A stretch of DNA of 64,000 bases, from positions 5,704,001 to 5,768,000 of the forward strand of contig NZ_LR590484.1 of assembly GCF_901482695.1 (NCBI RefSeq), given 5' to 3'. The notes under the pieces are model-generated. The model saw nothing but the letters and a program-made list of their open reading frames with translations. It did not search any database and was not told where the DNA came from. The translations under genes and the position numbers were made by a program. This stretch comes from Sphingobacterium thalpophilum. GTDB lineage: Bacteria; Bacteroidota; Bacteroidia; Sphingobacteriales; Sphingobacteriaceae. Of this stretch, positions 51,792 to 61,465 are shown one piece after another (the stretch's first letter is position 1; each line of letters starts with the position of its first letter).

Positions 51792-53615
51792 TTAATCGGT
51801 AAACTGCTGCATGTCAATCAGCTTTCGATAGAGACCGTCGCGTTGCAGCAGTTCACTATGACTTCCAGTCTCTACAATCTTACCGGCTTCAATTACAACA
51901 ATTTTATCCGCATTCTGAATAGTGCTCAGCCGATGTGCAATGACGACCGTCGTCCTATTGTCCATGAGCTTATACAGTGAATCCTGTACCAGCTTTTCGG
52001 ATTCTGTATCCAGTGCAGAGGTGGCTTCATCGAGCAACATAATTGGCGGGTTTTTCAAAACAGCACGGGCAATACAGATCCGTTGCCGCTGGCCACCGGA
52101 CAATTTACCGCCCCGGTCACCAATATTTGTCTGATACCCTTTTTCGGTCTTTAGAATAAACTCATGGGCATTCGCAATTTTTGCCGCCGCTTCCACTTCA
52201 TCCTGGCTCGCCTGCTGGTTTGCGAACGCAATATTGTTGTAGATCGTATCGTTAAACAGGATGGACTCCTGATTGACCACCCCGATCATATTCCGCAGCG
52301 AGTCCTGATCAAGATCCCGCAGATCTATACCATCAAAAAGAATCTGCCCACCAGTAACATCCATAAACCTGGGAATTAAATCCACCAGCGTAGATTTTCC
52401 GCCTCCTGACGGGCCCACCAACGCCACAATTTTTCCTTTTTCTATGGTGAGATCAATCCCCTGAAGCACTTTTTTATCCTTGGTATACCCAAAATCCACC
52501 TGTTTAAAGGCAATCTCCCGCGCAAAAGTTTCGACAGACCTCGCATTTGGTTTGTCCGTAACTGCACTTCTCTCATCTATCAGCTCAAGCACACGTTCAC
52601 CGGCAGCCAGACCGTTATGTATACCACTAAATGCATCTGTCAGTGCTTTAGCGGGACGCATAACCTGGGAGAAAATCGCAATATAGGCTATAAAATCGGA
52701 CGCGTTCAGATTTTGATCACCGGATAGTACTAAATGTCCGCCGTACAGCAGAATGACTGCAACCATAATAACCCCCAATAGTTCGGAAACAGGAGAACTC
52801 AATTGCTGTCGTTTCGCCATTGCGCGGCCGATATTTGCGTAACGTTCATTTTCGTTGTGGAACCTATTTTTGATAAAGGAAACCGCGTTAAATGCCTTGA
52901 TAATTTTAATTCCGGAGAGCGCCTCATCCAAATAGGAGATCATGTTGCCGTAGGACTCCTGCGCTGAGCGGGCCTGACTTTTTAGATTTTTTACGATGCG
53001 CGCGATAAAAAACGCGGACACTGGGATCACCAACAAGGAGAAAAAAGTCAATTTGGCAGAAATAACAAAGAGCATCACAATATAGGCGACTAGCTGTAGA
53101 GGTTCTTTAAAAACCACCTGTAAAGTACCCGTTACCGAGTACTGTACCACCTGAACATCAGATGCAACTTTGGAGACAATATCTCCCTTACGCTGCCCCG
53201 TAAAGTAGCCGACGTGAAGGTCCATCACATTGTCAAAGACGGCTCTACGTAACTTTAGCAAGGTATGGATGCGAAAATTTTCCATGATCCGCTGGCAGAA
53301 ATAGCGGAACATGTTGCTGATAAAAACCGAAATTACAATTACAATACAAACGTATTTTAGTGCTCCATACGCACCGAATTGCTCGTTGGCCACGCTGGCG
53401 TAATAATTAAACCAGTCCAATATATCCATGAAATTTTGTGGTTTTGTAACCGTTTCAGTAGTTTCACCGGTATGAAACAGTGTCTGGAGCAATGGAGCAA
53501 GTAACGCTAAATTTAAAGTGCTAAACACAACTGCGATCAACGTGCAGATCACGTAAGGGATTGCAAATTTTTCTATGGGTTTAGCAAATGATAAGAGCCT
53601 AAAATATGTTTTCAT
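51792..53615 (-). CDS. ABC transporter, fused permease/ATPase (MsbA-like exporter)
   Basis: The 607-aa half-transporter has six membrane helices (about 15-320) and an ATPase domain with Walker A GPSGGGKST, Q loop, signature LSGGQRQRI, Walker B IMLLDEAT and H loop IAHRLSTI. It forms a homodimer that exports lipids or drugs. Similarity to MsbA is general; the substrate cannot be fixed. It is a single minus-strand gene, divergent from the aminotransferase. Confidence 0.93.
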   Translation of the reverse strand: MKTYFRLLSFAKPIEKFAIPYVICTLIAVVFSTLNLALLAPLLQTLFHTGETTETVTKPQNFMDILDWFNYYASVANEQFGAYGALKYVCIVIVISVFISNMFRYFCQRIMENFRIHTLLKLRRAVFDNVMDLHVGYFTGQRKGDIVSKVASDVQVVQYSVTGTLQVVFKEPLQLVAYIVMLFVISAKLTFFSLLVIPVSAFFIARIVKNLKSQARSAQESYGNMISYLDEALSGIKIIKAFNAVSFIKNRFHNENERYANIGRAMAKRQQLSSPVSELLGVIMVAVILLYGGHLVLSGDQNLNASDFIAYIAIFSQVMRPAKALTDAFSGIHNGLAAGERVLELIDERSAVTDKPNARSVETFAREIAFKQVDFGYTKDKKVLQGIDLTIEKGKIVALVGPSGGGKSTLVDLIPRFMDVTGGQILFDGIDLRDLDQDSLRNMIGVVNQESILFNDTIYNNIAFANQQASQDEVEAAAKIANAHEFILKTEKGYQTNIGDRGGKLSGGQRQRICIARAVLKNPPIMLLDEATSALDTESEKLVQDSLYKLMDNRTTVVIAHRLSTIQNADKIVVIEAGKIVETGSHSELLQRDGLYRKLIDMQQFTD

Positions 53616-53807
53616 TTATTTTGAATTGAACAAAAATAACAAATTAATCAAGAAAAGCCCCCATGCATTTGGATACAATAAAATTGTTGCACCGCGGTGA
53701 TACAGGTTAAAGTGGCACGCGTCTTGAAAAATCGATAAAAAACTCTCCTTTTTATAGATAATTCCCTAATTTAGTCCCAACAAACATCAAATTTATTAAA
53801 ATACAAA

Positions 53808-54968
53808 ATGCAAATAGACGTTGCTAAAAGATTACAGCATACCGAGGAATACTATTTTTCAAAAAAACTACGGGAAATAGATGAACTGAATAAGCAGGGG
53901 TTACGCGTAATCAACCTTGGGATCGGCAGTCCTGATTTGCCTCCTCATCCGGAAGTGATCAAGACGTTGAACACGAATGCTGAACACCCGCATGTACATG
54001 GCTATCAAAATTATAAAGGGGCTCCTGCCCTGCGGGAAGCTGCCGCAGCTTGGTATCAACGTTACTATGGCGCTTCTTTTCATCCGAATACCGAAATACT
54101 ACCGCTTATCGGGTCAAAGGAGGGCATTGTCCATATTTGCATGACCTATCTTCAGGAGGGTGATCAAGCTTTGATCCCAAATCCGGGCTATCCGGCTTAT
54201 GCCGCTGCTGTTCGGCTGAGCGGTGCAGAAGCAGTTACCTACGATCTTACTCCCGAAAAGAACTGGCTTATCGACTTGGAAGAGCTCCGCAAGAAAGACC
54301 TGTCACGGGTAAAGCTCATGTGGATCAATTATCCGCATATGCCGACGGGTGCATCTGCCTCTGATGAGTTTTACAACGAACTGATCGCATTTGCCAAGGA
54401 GCACCATATCCTTATCTGCCACGACAACCCTTACAGTTTTATACTGACGGACACACCGCGTAGCATTATGAGCGTTCCGGGGGCGAAAGAAGTAGCAATT
54501 GAATTAAATTCATTAAGCAAGTCTTCCAATATGGCCGGTTGGCGTATAGGCTTATTGGTGGGCGCCGAGGAACGTATCAACGAAATTCTGCGTTTTAAGA
54601 GCAACATGGATTCCGGCATGTTTTTACCTGTACAGCTAGCAGCTGCAAAAGCCTTACAGCTTGAGGAGTCCTGGTACCGGGATCTAAATAAAGTTTACGG
54701 TGAACGGCGTCATAAGGTTTATGAAATCATGGATCTATTGCATTGCAGCTATGAAAAAAACCAAGTTGGCTTATTTGTCTGGGCTAGGGTGCCGGAAACA
54801 TATACCGATGGTTATGCCCTCAGCGATATTGTATTAAGCCGCGCTCGCGTATTCATTACGCCCGGAGGTATATTTGGAGACAAAGGAAACAGCTATATCC
54901 GGATCAGCCTTTGCGCAACGGTTGACACATTGGAGGAATCAATCCAGCGTATCAAGAATAGCTTTTAA
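53808..54968 (+). CDS. PLP-dependent class I/II aminotransferase
   Basis: The 386-aa protein has fold-type I signatures: NLGIGSPDLPPHPEV, NPGYPAY, WINYPHMPTGA, CHDNPYSFI and the PLP Lys in NSLSKSSNMAGWRIG. It lies 32 nt upstream of tyrA, so it may transaminate prephenate or arylpyruvates in Phe/Tyr synthesis; in other Bacteroidota an aminotransferase occupies this position between pheA and tyrA. Here pheA is not adjacent. Upstream at 53690-53699 there is a perfect palindrome CACCGCGGTG. Confidence 0.9.
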   Translation: MQIDVAKRLQHTEEYYFSKKLREIDELNKQGLRVINLGIGSPDLPPHPEVIKTLNTNAEHPHVHGYQNYKGAPALREAAAAWYQRYYGASFHPNTEILPLIGSKEGIVHICMTYLQEGDQALIPNPGYPAYAAAVRLSGAEAVTYDLTPEKNWLIDLEELRKKDLSRVKLMWINYPHMPTGASASDEFYNELIAFAKEHHILICHDNPYSFILTDTPRSIMSVPGAKEVAIELNSLSKSSNMAGWRIGLLVGAEERINEILRFKSNMDSGMFLPVQLAAAKALQLEESWYRDLNKVYGERRHKVYEIMDLLHCSYEKNQVGLFVWARVPETYTDGYALSDIVLSRARVFITPGGIFGDKGNSYIRISLCATVDTLEESIQRIKNSF

Positions 54969-55000
54969 GCTTATTTTTTCAACATTAATCATTCCATAAA

Positions 55001-55840
55001 ATGAATATAGCCATCGTAGGTGTAGGCTTAATTGGCGGCTCAGTTGCCATACGTTTAAAAGAAACAAAATTCTGCAGCAAAATCGTTGGTGTGGATAAGA
55101 GCGAGAAAAATCTTGATAAAGCCAAGCAGATCGGCTTTATTGACGAAGCCGCTAGTCTGGAGGATGCCATAAAAACCTGTAAGGTATTGATATTGACCAT
55201 TCCGGTAGATGCTATTCTACAGGTCGTACCATCTATCCTGGATCAGGTCACTGATCAGGTCATCATTGATATGGGGTCAACCAAAACCAACATATTGAAC
55301 AAAATTACCAACCATCCGAACAGGGGGCGCTACATCGCTGCGCACCCTATGGCCGGTACGGAATATTCAGGTCCGGAAGCTGCTATTGCAGGCTTATTCA
55401 AAGGGAAAATGATGGTTTATGTAGAAGCCTTCCGAACAGATGAGGACGCTTTCGAGATTGCCGATGCCATAACGGACCAATTGGAGATGCGCACCTGCTT
55501 TATGAATGCAGATGAGCACGATGTACATACGGCCTATGTTTCGCATATTTCCCACCTGACTTCGTTCGCCTTGGCGTTAACGGTTTTGGAGAAAGAGAAG
55601 TCACAAGGACGCATATTTGAATTAGCGGGCTCGGGATTTGAATCAACGGTACGACTCGCCAAGAGCTCCCCCGACATGTGGACGCCTATTTTCAAACAGA
55701 ACCGCGAAAACGTGCTCGAAGTACTGGAAGAGCATATCAAGCAGCTGCAATCACTGCACGACGCTATTGCCAATGAAGATTACGATAGATTACACAAGCT
55801 GATTAAACGTTCAAACAAGATCAAACGCATAATCAAATAA
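55001..55840 (+). CDS. tyrA: Prephenate dehydrogenase
   Basis: The 279-aa enzyme oxidatively decarboxylates prephenate toward tyrosine. Rossmann motif IVGVGLIGGSVA, then DMGSTKTNI, AAHPMAGTEYSGPEAA, DEHDVHTAYVSHISH (catalytic His) and SGFESTVRLAKSSPDMW. It is second in the operon with the aminotransferase. Confidence 0.94.
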   Translation: MNIAIVGVGLIGGSVAIRLKETKFCSKIVGVDKSEKNLDKAKQIGFIDEAASLEDAIKTCKVLILTIPVDAILQVVPSILDQVTDQVIIDMGSTKTNILNKITNHPNRGRYIAAHPMAGTEYSGPEAAIAGLFKGKMMVYVEAFRTDEDAFEIADAITDQLEMRTCFMNADEHDVHTAYVSHISHLTSFALALTVLEKEKSQGRIFELAGSGFESTVRLAKSSPDMWTPIFKQNRENVLEVLEEHIKQLQSLHDAIANEDYDRLHKLIKRSNKIKRIIK

Positions 55841-55878
55841 AGGCAGGCGAAGGCCACTTATCTTACCGAACTACATCT

Positions 55879-55923
55879 GCAAAATCAATCAACCTGACGG
55901 AACCTCGGGCGTATTGATTTTGC
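55879..55923. terminator. Inverted repeat between convergent tyrA and TPR gene
   Basis: GCAAAATCAAT (55879-55889) and ATTGATTTTGC (55913-55923) are a perfect 11-bp inverted repeat with a 23-nt loop. There is no long T-run, so terminator function is uncertain. Confidence 0.45.
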
Positions 55924-55933
55924 GGATTACAGG

Positions 55934-57130
55934 CTATTCATCTTCCAGTTCTTCAAACTTTTCCAAATCTTGTTTAGCCCCTTCACTATCACCCAATTTT
56001 TCTTTAATTGCCGCCCGATAGGCATATAGATCAGAATAATATGGATTTAGTTCTATCGCCCGCGAATAATCAAGTAGTGCTCCTTGCATGTCCGCCAGTT
56101 TTTCCTTCAGATCAGCCCGCAGGGAATAGACGTAAAAGTCTGTGGGATTCAGTTCGACAAGACGGTCGAAATCTGATAATGCTTCATGGAGAGACCCTAG
56201 GCGTTCAAATAGTGAAGCCCTTTCTTCAAAGACAATAGACGACTGGGCATCGAGCTCTTCGGCTTTTGCATAGTCTGCCAACGCTTTTTGTGTGTAGCGA
56301 TATGATTCGAATACTTTGGCCCGAAATATATAGGCGGCTGTCTGTTGTGCATCGAGTGCGATCGCCTGATTAAAATCTCGCAACGCCAGTTCAAAACAGG
56401 TTAACTTTAAATAAAGGCTGCCTCTAAAAATAAGAAGATTGCTATCGGGGCTTTCATTCCGTTCGATCGCCATGGAATAAAGCTCTATAGCTTTCACATA
56501 ATCATAACAATGAACATACTCCAGCCCCAATGAATTCAGTTCATCTGCACTCAGTTGCTGCTGTTTAGGTTCAAGTTCCTGGATAACCAGATTTTCAGCT
56601 TCAAAATATGTGATGTCGCCTTGGTTTTCTTGCCATTCGAGCACACTGTGGTAATTAAAATCCAATCTTTTCGCAATTTGATAGTCGTAAAACGCACCTT
56701 CTTCCTCGCCCATGAGCCGATAGATCAGACATCGGCTAGCATAGAAATAGGCTTCTTCCGGGTATTTTTCAATTGCCCGCGAATACACTTCGGCAGCATT
56801 CTGATATGCATTGGTCTTATAATAATAGAGTCCGAGGTAACTGTAGGCAAGTACATGCCCCGTGGATGAGATGATCTCTTCAAAACGGGCGACGGGATTA
56901 CCTGTGGCCAGTATTCCATCCAAAAAACCTGTAAACAGTTCACTTATCACTCCCTGAGGGATGGCCTGGAGCCAATCTTGAGCGATAGCAATGCTTTCAT
57001 CCGGAAAAAAAGAAGTAATTGGCAAAAAAGAATATTTGGCAAGCAATACCGTTGGGGGAAATTGAAAATCAGTTTCTGTAAGCACGTTGCCCTGGAGGAT
57101 AACAGATAGATTTGAAATCATTTGCTTCAT
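55934..57130 (-). CDS. Tetratricopeptide-repeat protein
   Basis: The 398-aa protein (ATG 57130; an upstream TTG at 57136 is less likely) has at least seven TPR units from about residue 90 to the end, with repeats such as AYRAAIKEKLGDSEGAKQDL, ALLDYSRAIELNP and ALRDFNQAIALDA. There is no signal peptide. It is probably a protein-protein scaffold; partners are unknown. A perfect 13-bp hairpin (57143-57171) lies 12 nt upstream of the start. Confidence 0.88.
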   Translation of the reverse strand: MKQMISNLSVILQGNVLTETDFQFPPTVLLAKYSFLPITSFFPDESIAIAQDWLQAIPQGVISELFTGFLDGILATGNPVARFEEIISSTGHVLAYSYLGLYYYKTNAYQNAAEVYSRAIEKYPEEAYFYASRCLIYRLMGEEEGAFYDYQIAKRLDFNYHSVLEWQENQGDITYFEAENLVIQELEPKQQQLSADELNSLGLEYVHCYDYVKAIELYSMAIERNESPDSNLLIFRGSLYLKLTCFELALRDFNQAIALDAQQTAAYIFRAKVFESYRYTQKALADYAKAEELDAQSSIVFEERASLFERLGSLHEALSDFDRLVELNPTDFYVYSLRADLKEKLADMQGALLDYSRAIELNPYYSDLYAYRAAIKEKLGDSEGAKQDLEKFEELEDE

Positions 57131-57142
57131 ATCCAAAACTAA

Positions 57143-57171
57143 GTTAAATTTCTTTACAAAAGAAATTTAAC
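57143..57171. repeat. Perfect 13-bp hairpin upstream of the TPR gene
   Basis: GTTAAATTTCTTT and AAAGAAATTTAAC are perfectly paired around the 3-nt loop ACA. It lies between the stop of the 127-aa gene and the TPR start on the minus strand. Confidence 0.6.
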
Positions 57172-57198
57172 CGCTGTGCATTTCCCCTTTTATGCCTG

Positions 57199-57582
57199 TT
57201 ACTGCGACTCACCTGTCAAATACAGATATTTATACCGAACTATATCTCTGGAATTGGTAAATCGGATTAATTTTTCACGTTTGAAAACATAATTTGAAAC
57301 TTTATCTTCCATTAGACGCAGAAATTCCACAAACTCAGCAAAAAAATCCTGTCGTTCACCTGGACTGAACTGACTATTTTTAACAATCCAAAAAAACTGT
57401 TCTTCATTGACGTGAAAAGAAACTTCATTTTTCTTTTCTTTTCTAAAAATAAAGATGGGATCACTTTCTTGGTTAATATATAAAGCAAAACCAGTATTAC
57501 CACCATCCAGATTAACAACAAACGCAGAAAAATAGACAGTGCCTATCTGCAAATTATCCAGACAAATTAATTTATGCAACAT
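57199..57582 (-). CDS. Hypothetical 127-aa protein
   Basis: The protein starts at ATG 57582 (MLHKLICLDN); the longer frame runs back through the TonB-receptor terminator and 3' end and is rejected. A TACTTTTA box (57604-57611) fits as -7. The sequence has no signal peptide and alternates strands (GTVYFSAFVVNLDGGNTGFA) and helices (SPGERQDFFAEFVEFLRLM). I do not recognise a family. It lies between the TonB receptor and the TPR gene, all on the minus strand. Confidence 0.55.
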   Translation of the reverse strand: MLHKLICLDNLQIGTVYFSAFVVNLDGGNTGFALYINQESDPIFIFRKEKKNEVSFHVNEEQFFWIVKNSQFSPGERQDFFAEFVEFLRLMEDKVSNYVFKREKLIRFTNSRDIVRYKYLYLTGESQ

Positions 57583-57631
57583 CAGGTCGACAGTTAGATC
57601 ACCTAAAAGTATTAAGTTTTTATTAAAAAAC

Positions 57632-57662
57632 AAAAAAAGACCCACAATATTATTTGCGGGTC
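57632..57662 (-). terminator. Terminator of the TonB-dependent receptor gene
   Basis: On the minus strand GACCCGCA and TGTGGGTC form an 8-bp stem (one G-U pair) with an 8-nt loop and seven T residues, 25 nt after the stop. Confidence 0.88.
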
Positions 57663-57686
57663 CTTTTACTGATTCGTTGCCGATTT

Positions 57687-60299
57687 TTAGAACGTAAATT
57701 TCACCGAAGCGTTCCATGTGCGGCCCTGACCGATTAAGACAAAGTTGGAGGTATCGATACCGTTCCATGTCTTATCCACATCAGTCGTCACATTACTTGA
57801 GGTAGCTTCCGAAATGTAGAATTTATTCAATACATTATTCATATTCACACGGAAGCTCATGGTGTTTTTGTCATTGACTTTCACTTCATAAGATAATCCG
57901 GCGTCGAGTAGATTGAAGGAAGGAAGCTCCAGTACACGCCCCATTTTTCGACCATCTTCTTCGACGGTTCGGTGTTTTGAAGAATAGAGTCTATTGTACT
58001 GTCTATAGTTCCCGTCAATGGAGAACCCTTTGAACAGGATGTATTTCGCACCGAAACCATAGGTTGTCTGCGCTGCATTTCCAACATGTTCTCCCGTCAG
58101 GTCTACTTCTTCACGACCCAATTCGACACGATTATCATTACGGTCTACAGCGGTCACTTTCCCATCATATTTCCAATCACCAACTGACGCAAACCCAGTC
58201 AAGGTCAATCCGCTGAACGGCCGAGCAGCCACATCCAGTTCTACCCCCCTATGGTCCTGTTTAACACCATAGTTTGTTGTATAAATAAATTGACCAGCCA
58301 CAAGGATACCCGGATCGTTGTCGGGATTGTACTTAGCTACGTCTTTGTCTGTTGCTAATCTGGAACTACCCGTAACCCGATTGTCCCAAGTGGTTCTGTA
58401 AACGTTTACATCCACATCTAAATAGTCTGAAGCAAATTTGTATCCTGCTTCTAATCCAAGGATTTTTTCGTTCACCGCATTTTCATTGATATCATTTGCA
58501 TAATTCATGAAAATATTGTTTTGGTAGGGCTGACGAGCATAATACCCGGCGTTACCGAATATGGTGTGCTGCCCCAATGTATAACTAAGTCCCCCCTTGG
58601 TATTGTAGCCAAAATTATTGACATCTTTGGACTTTTCATTGCCAGGAGTGTACTGAAAATAGTCTTTACGGATATTCTGCTGCTCGGACAATGAACCCTG
58701 AAAAAATGCAGTAAATCCATCTTTTGCATATTCGATCTGTCCAAAGAGACCTGCGTAACGAATATATTGGTTATAATCCCATGCCAGTCTATTTTCTCTC
58801 GCATCAGGTTTGCTAGCGAATGCTTTCCATGGATTGGTTGAATAGGTTTCGGTAACCCGAGGCAGCTGGGGCAAGTTCACATTGCCTCCCAATACGACCC
58901 CCTCTGTATTGCTCAAAGGGTCAATCAGCTTACGGTAATGTGTCCCTTTATAATCTCTAACATCAAATCCTACATTCACATTTAGATTTTCGGTCAGTTT
59001 GTTGTTATAATTTGAAACAATACCAAACCACTGGTGATTGTTCACGTCCGCTGCTAGGTATCCGCCTTTATTATACTTATCCGATTTAAGCCCCTGTCCT
59101 CCCCCAGCTGCCAAAGAAGCATACACCACAGTGGACAATGACGACTTATCATTAATTGTCCAGTCCCAATTTAAGTTCGCCACCGGTTTATGATAAAAAT
59201 TTTTCTGTGGGTTCATCATAACGCCGTTAACATCTTTATAGTTGTCATTGAAGCGTTTGCCGTGTTGCAAATAGTTTGACAGTTTCGATGTATAGCCTTG
59301 ATTATGCCATTGTGGTGCGCCAGTAACCATAAAGTTCAAGTTGTGCTTTTCACTCGCTTTATAACCAACCGACAAGAAATAACTTTGTCCTGCACCTTCG
59401 GTATGATCTGTATATCCATTGCCGGACCACTGTGTGAACATGGCGGATACTGCAAAGCCATTTTTCATCAGACCAGTATTATACCCTACCGTCGCTTTCA
59501 TGAACATATCATTACCCACGGTCGTTCTGATAAAACCGCCCTCTTTCATGGCAGTGGACTGAGTAACATAGTTAACAGTACCGCCCACTGATGATATCGC
59601 CAATTTGGAGGAACCCAAACCACGTTGAATCTGTACTAAAGATGCGATGTCTGTAAGACCGGACCAATTCGACCAATAGACACTACCATTATCCATTCCA
59701 TTGATCGGCTGACCATTCAATAAAAACGCCGTGTTGGACTGATCAAAACCACGTGTGGTCATCGATGACTCGCCAAAGCCTTTGGCCTGCCCCGTAATGT
59801 AAACAGATGGCGTATTTGCAAGCGCCGAAGTAATATCCTGAGCACCTACCTTTTCCTCTAAATCTCTTTTATGAATTGTCGAAACAGCAATGGGAGTCTT
59901 TCTGCCTGCAGCAATATCGATCACACCATGACCAACAATCACAACCTCATCTAGATTTGTAGAAGAATTGGCTGCAAAGGTAGGATTCAAGTTGAGCACA
60001 TCCCCTGATTTTAGCATAACACCTTCGATAACAACAGGTTGCTGACCAATATAAGTCACTTCCAATCTATAAGGCCCACCTGCTTGGAGATCTAAAATCT
60101 GAAATTTGCCGTCGGCATCAGCTGAGCCGCTGAACACTTGACCACTTGGAATGTGGGTAATTTTAATAGTTGCCCCTTTAACTGTTTGTCCAGTAGCCTC
60201 TTTTACAACTCCTGAAACCGAACTAGATTTTGCACTTTGTGCTTGAATAGCACCATAACTGGCAAAAAAAAGTGCAAAAAAAAGTAAAGACTTTTTCAT
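57687..60299 (-). CDS. TonB-dependent outer membrane receptor
   Basis: The 870-aa protein has a signal peptide (1-21, ending AIQAQ), a carboxypeptidase-like beta-sandwich domain (25-105, SGVVKEATGQTVKGATIKIT), a plug domain (about 110-230, DITSALANTPSVYITG and GFDQSNTAFLLNGQPINGMD) and a 22-strand barrel ending in VKFTF. It is not a SusC: no SusD follows. It imports an iron complex or other ligand using TonB; the substrate is unknown. ATG 60299 was chosen because the earlier frame start (60332) overlaps a TAATTTTG box. A Crp/Fnr regulator is divergent. Confidence 0.9.
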   Translation of the reverse strand: MKKSLLFFALFFASYGAIQAQSAKSSSVSGVVKEATGQTVKGATIKITHIPSGQVFSGSADADGKFQILDLQAGGPYRLEVTYIGQQPVVIEGVMLKSGDVLNLNPTFAANSSTNLDEVVIVGHGVIDIAAGRKTPIAVSTIHKRDLEEKVGAQDITSALANTPSVYITGQAKGFGESSMTTRGFDQSNTAFLLNGQPINGMDNGSVYWSNWSGLTDIASLVQIQRGLGSSKLAISSVGGTVNYVTQSTAMKEGGFIRTTVGNDMFMKATVGYNTGLMKNGFAVSAMFTQWSGNGYTDHTEGAGQSYFLSVGYKASEKHNLNFMVTGAPQWHNQGYTSKLSNYLQHGKRFNDNYKDVNGVMMNPQKNFYHKPVANLNWDWTINDKSSLSTVVYASLAAGGGQGLKSDKYNKGGYLAADVNNHQWFGIVSNYNNKLTENLNVNVGFDVRDYKGTHYRKLIDPLSNTEGVVLGGNVNLPQLPRVTETYSTNPWKAFASKPDARENRLAWDYNQYIRYAGLFGQIEYAKDGFTAFFQGSLSEQQNIRKDYFQYTPGNEKSKDVNNFGYNTKGGLSYTLGQHTIFGNAGYYARQPYQNNIFMNYANDINENAVNEKILGLEAGYKFASDYLDVDVNVYRTTWDNRVTGSSRLATDKDVAKYNPDNDPGILVAGQFIYTTNYGVKQDHRGVELDVAARPFSGLTLTGFASVGDWKYDGKVTAVDRNDNRVELGREEVDLTGEHVGNAAQTTYGFGAKYILFKGFSIDGNYRQYNRLYSSKHRTVEEDGRKMGRVLELPSFNLLDAGLSYEVKVNDKNTMSFRVNMNNVLNKFYISEATSSNVTTDVDKTWNGIDTSNFVLIGQGRTWNASVKFTF

Positions 60300-60682
60300 G
60301 TTAGATGTGATTGTTTTGTTTTTGTGCCGCAAAATTAGGAATTGATTGTCTTTTTAACTAATTTTAACACTCGGTAAGCTTCCTTCTCTCGAAGTATGGC
60401 AACTCTATATTTTAATCGTATTCATCAGAACAGCGTTTTTTAGAATATAATCATCTGCCAGACATCGTTTTATTAGAAATAAATCATACACAACAGCTTT
60501 TTTATAAAAATTTGGCAAAAGCATCCAAAATAAAATTTTGTCCATTTTGAATAAGTCGGATAAATCATTATTAATCCAATAGCTCTATTAAGCAGCTTCC
60601 TAATGATTGATGATGAATTGATTTAGACGGAGCTGTACGGTAACGGTTGAAAAATAACTATCTTTAGGCAAGATTAATTGTT
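60300..60682. other. Divergent AT-rich region (TonB receptor / Crp-like regulator)
   Basis: This 383-bp gap contains TAATTTTG on the minus strand (60330-60337), a -7 box for the receptor, and TATCTTTA (60659-60666) 16 nt before the regulator ATG. No gene or clear operator palindrome is visible. Confidence 0.45.
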
Positions 60683-61309
60683 ATGTTATCCATTGAACAA
60701 GTTTATGCTGCTGTACTTGAGCCGGCCTTGATTGCTGAAATCAACGAAGTGGCTATTAACAAAAGTTTCAGCGAGGGCGACTTAATCATCGATTCGAGAC
60801 AATATATACGGTCGATGCCCCTGCTGCTTGAAGGCGCCGTCAAAATCGTTCGGGAAGATGATATACAAGGCGAGTTGCTGTTGTACTATCTCGAAAAAGG
60901 GCAAACCTGCACCATGTCCATTGCCTGTTGTTTAAGCAATAGAAAAAGCGAAATCCGTGCCATCGCCGAAAGACAAACAACTCTCGCTATGATCCCCAAT
61001 GAGTTCGTCAGCCGCTGGATGGGAAAATACGCTTCTTGGCGCAATTTTATCATGGGAAGTTACGCCAGCCGAATGGATGAAATGCTACAAGCCCTAGATA
61101 GCCTCGCGTTCTCAAATATGGAAGAGCGTATCCTTAGTTATTTGACCACGAAGATGAGACTCAATGCGGAGAGAATTCTCACGCTTACACATCAGAATAT
61201 AGCCTCCGATTTGAATACCTCACGGGTCGTGGTGTCCAGAATTCTAAAGAAGCTCGAAAACGAAAATAAAATCGTATTGCTACGCAATGAGATACGGGTT
61301 TTGATCTGA
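60683..61309 (+). CDS. Crp/Fnr-family transcriptional regulator
   Basis: The 208-aa protein has a cyclic-nucleotide-binding-like beta-roll (20-115; LLLEGAVKIVREDD), a dimer helix (120-145) and a Crp-type HTH (150-208; LTHQNIASDLNTSRVVVSRILKKLE). The Cys-Cys pair in IACCLSN is not the Fnr Fe-S pattern. The ligand is unknown. It is divergent from the TonB receptor and may regulate it. Confidence 0.9.
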   Translation: MLSIEQVYAAVLEPALIAEINEVAINKSFSEGDLIIDSRQYIRSMPLLLEGAVKIVREDDIQGELLLYYLEKGQTCTMSIACCLSNRKSEIRAIAERQTTLAMIPNEFVSRWMGKYASWRNFIMGSYASRMDEMLQALDSLAFSNMEERILSYLTTKMRLNAERILTLTHQNIASDLNTSRVVVSRILKKLENENKIVLLRNEIRVLI

Positions 61310-61465
61310 CAACGGAATCGAAGATATCCGCACAAAGATGACGCGATTAATTGCAAAGACATTATCTCCTTTATTATTTCGGCGTAAAGCGTCGTACTTC
61401 GATCCGAAAAACATTTGTATCTTTAATTCAAAATAAATTTTTCGGACCAGACAAAATCTTCTGAC

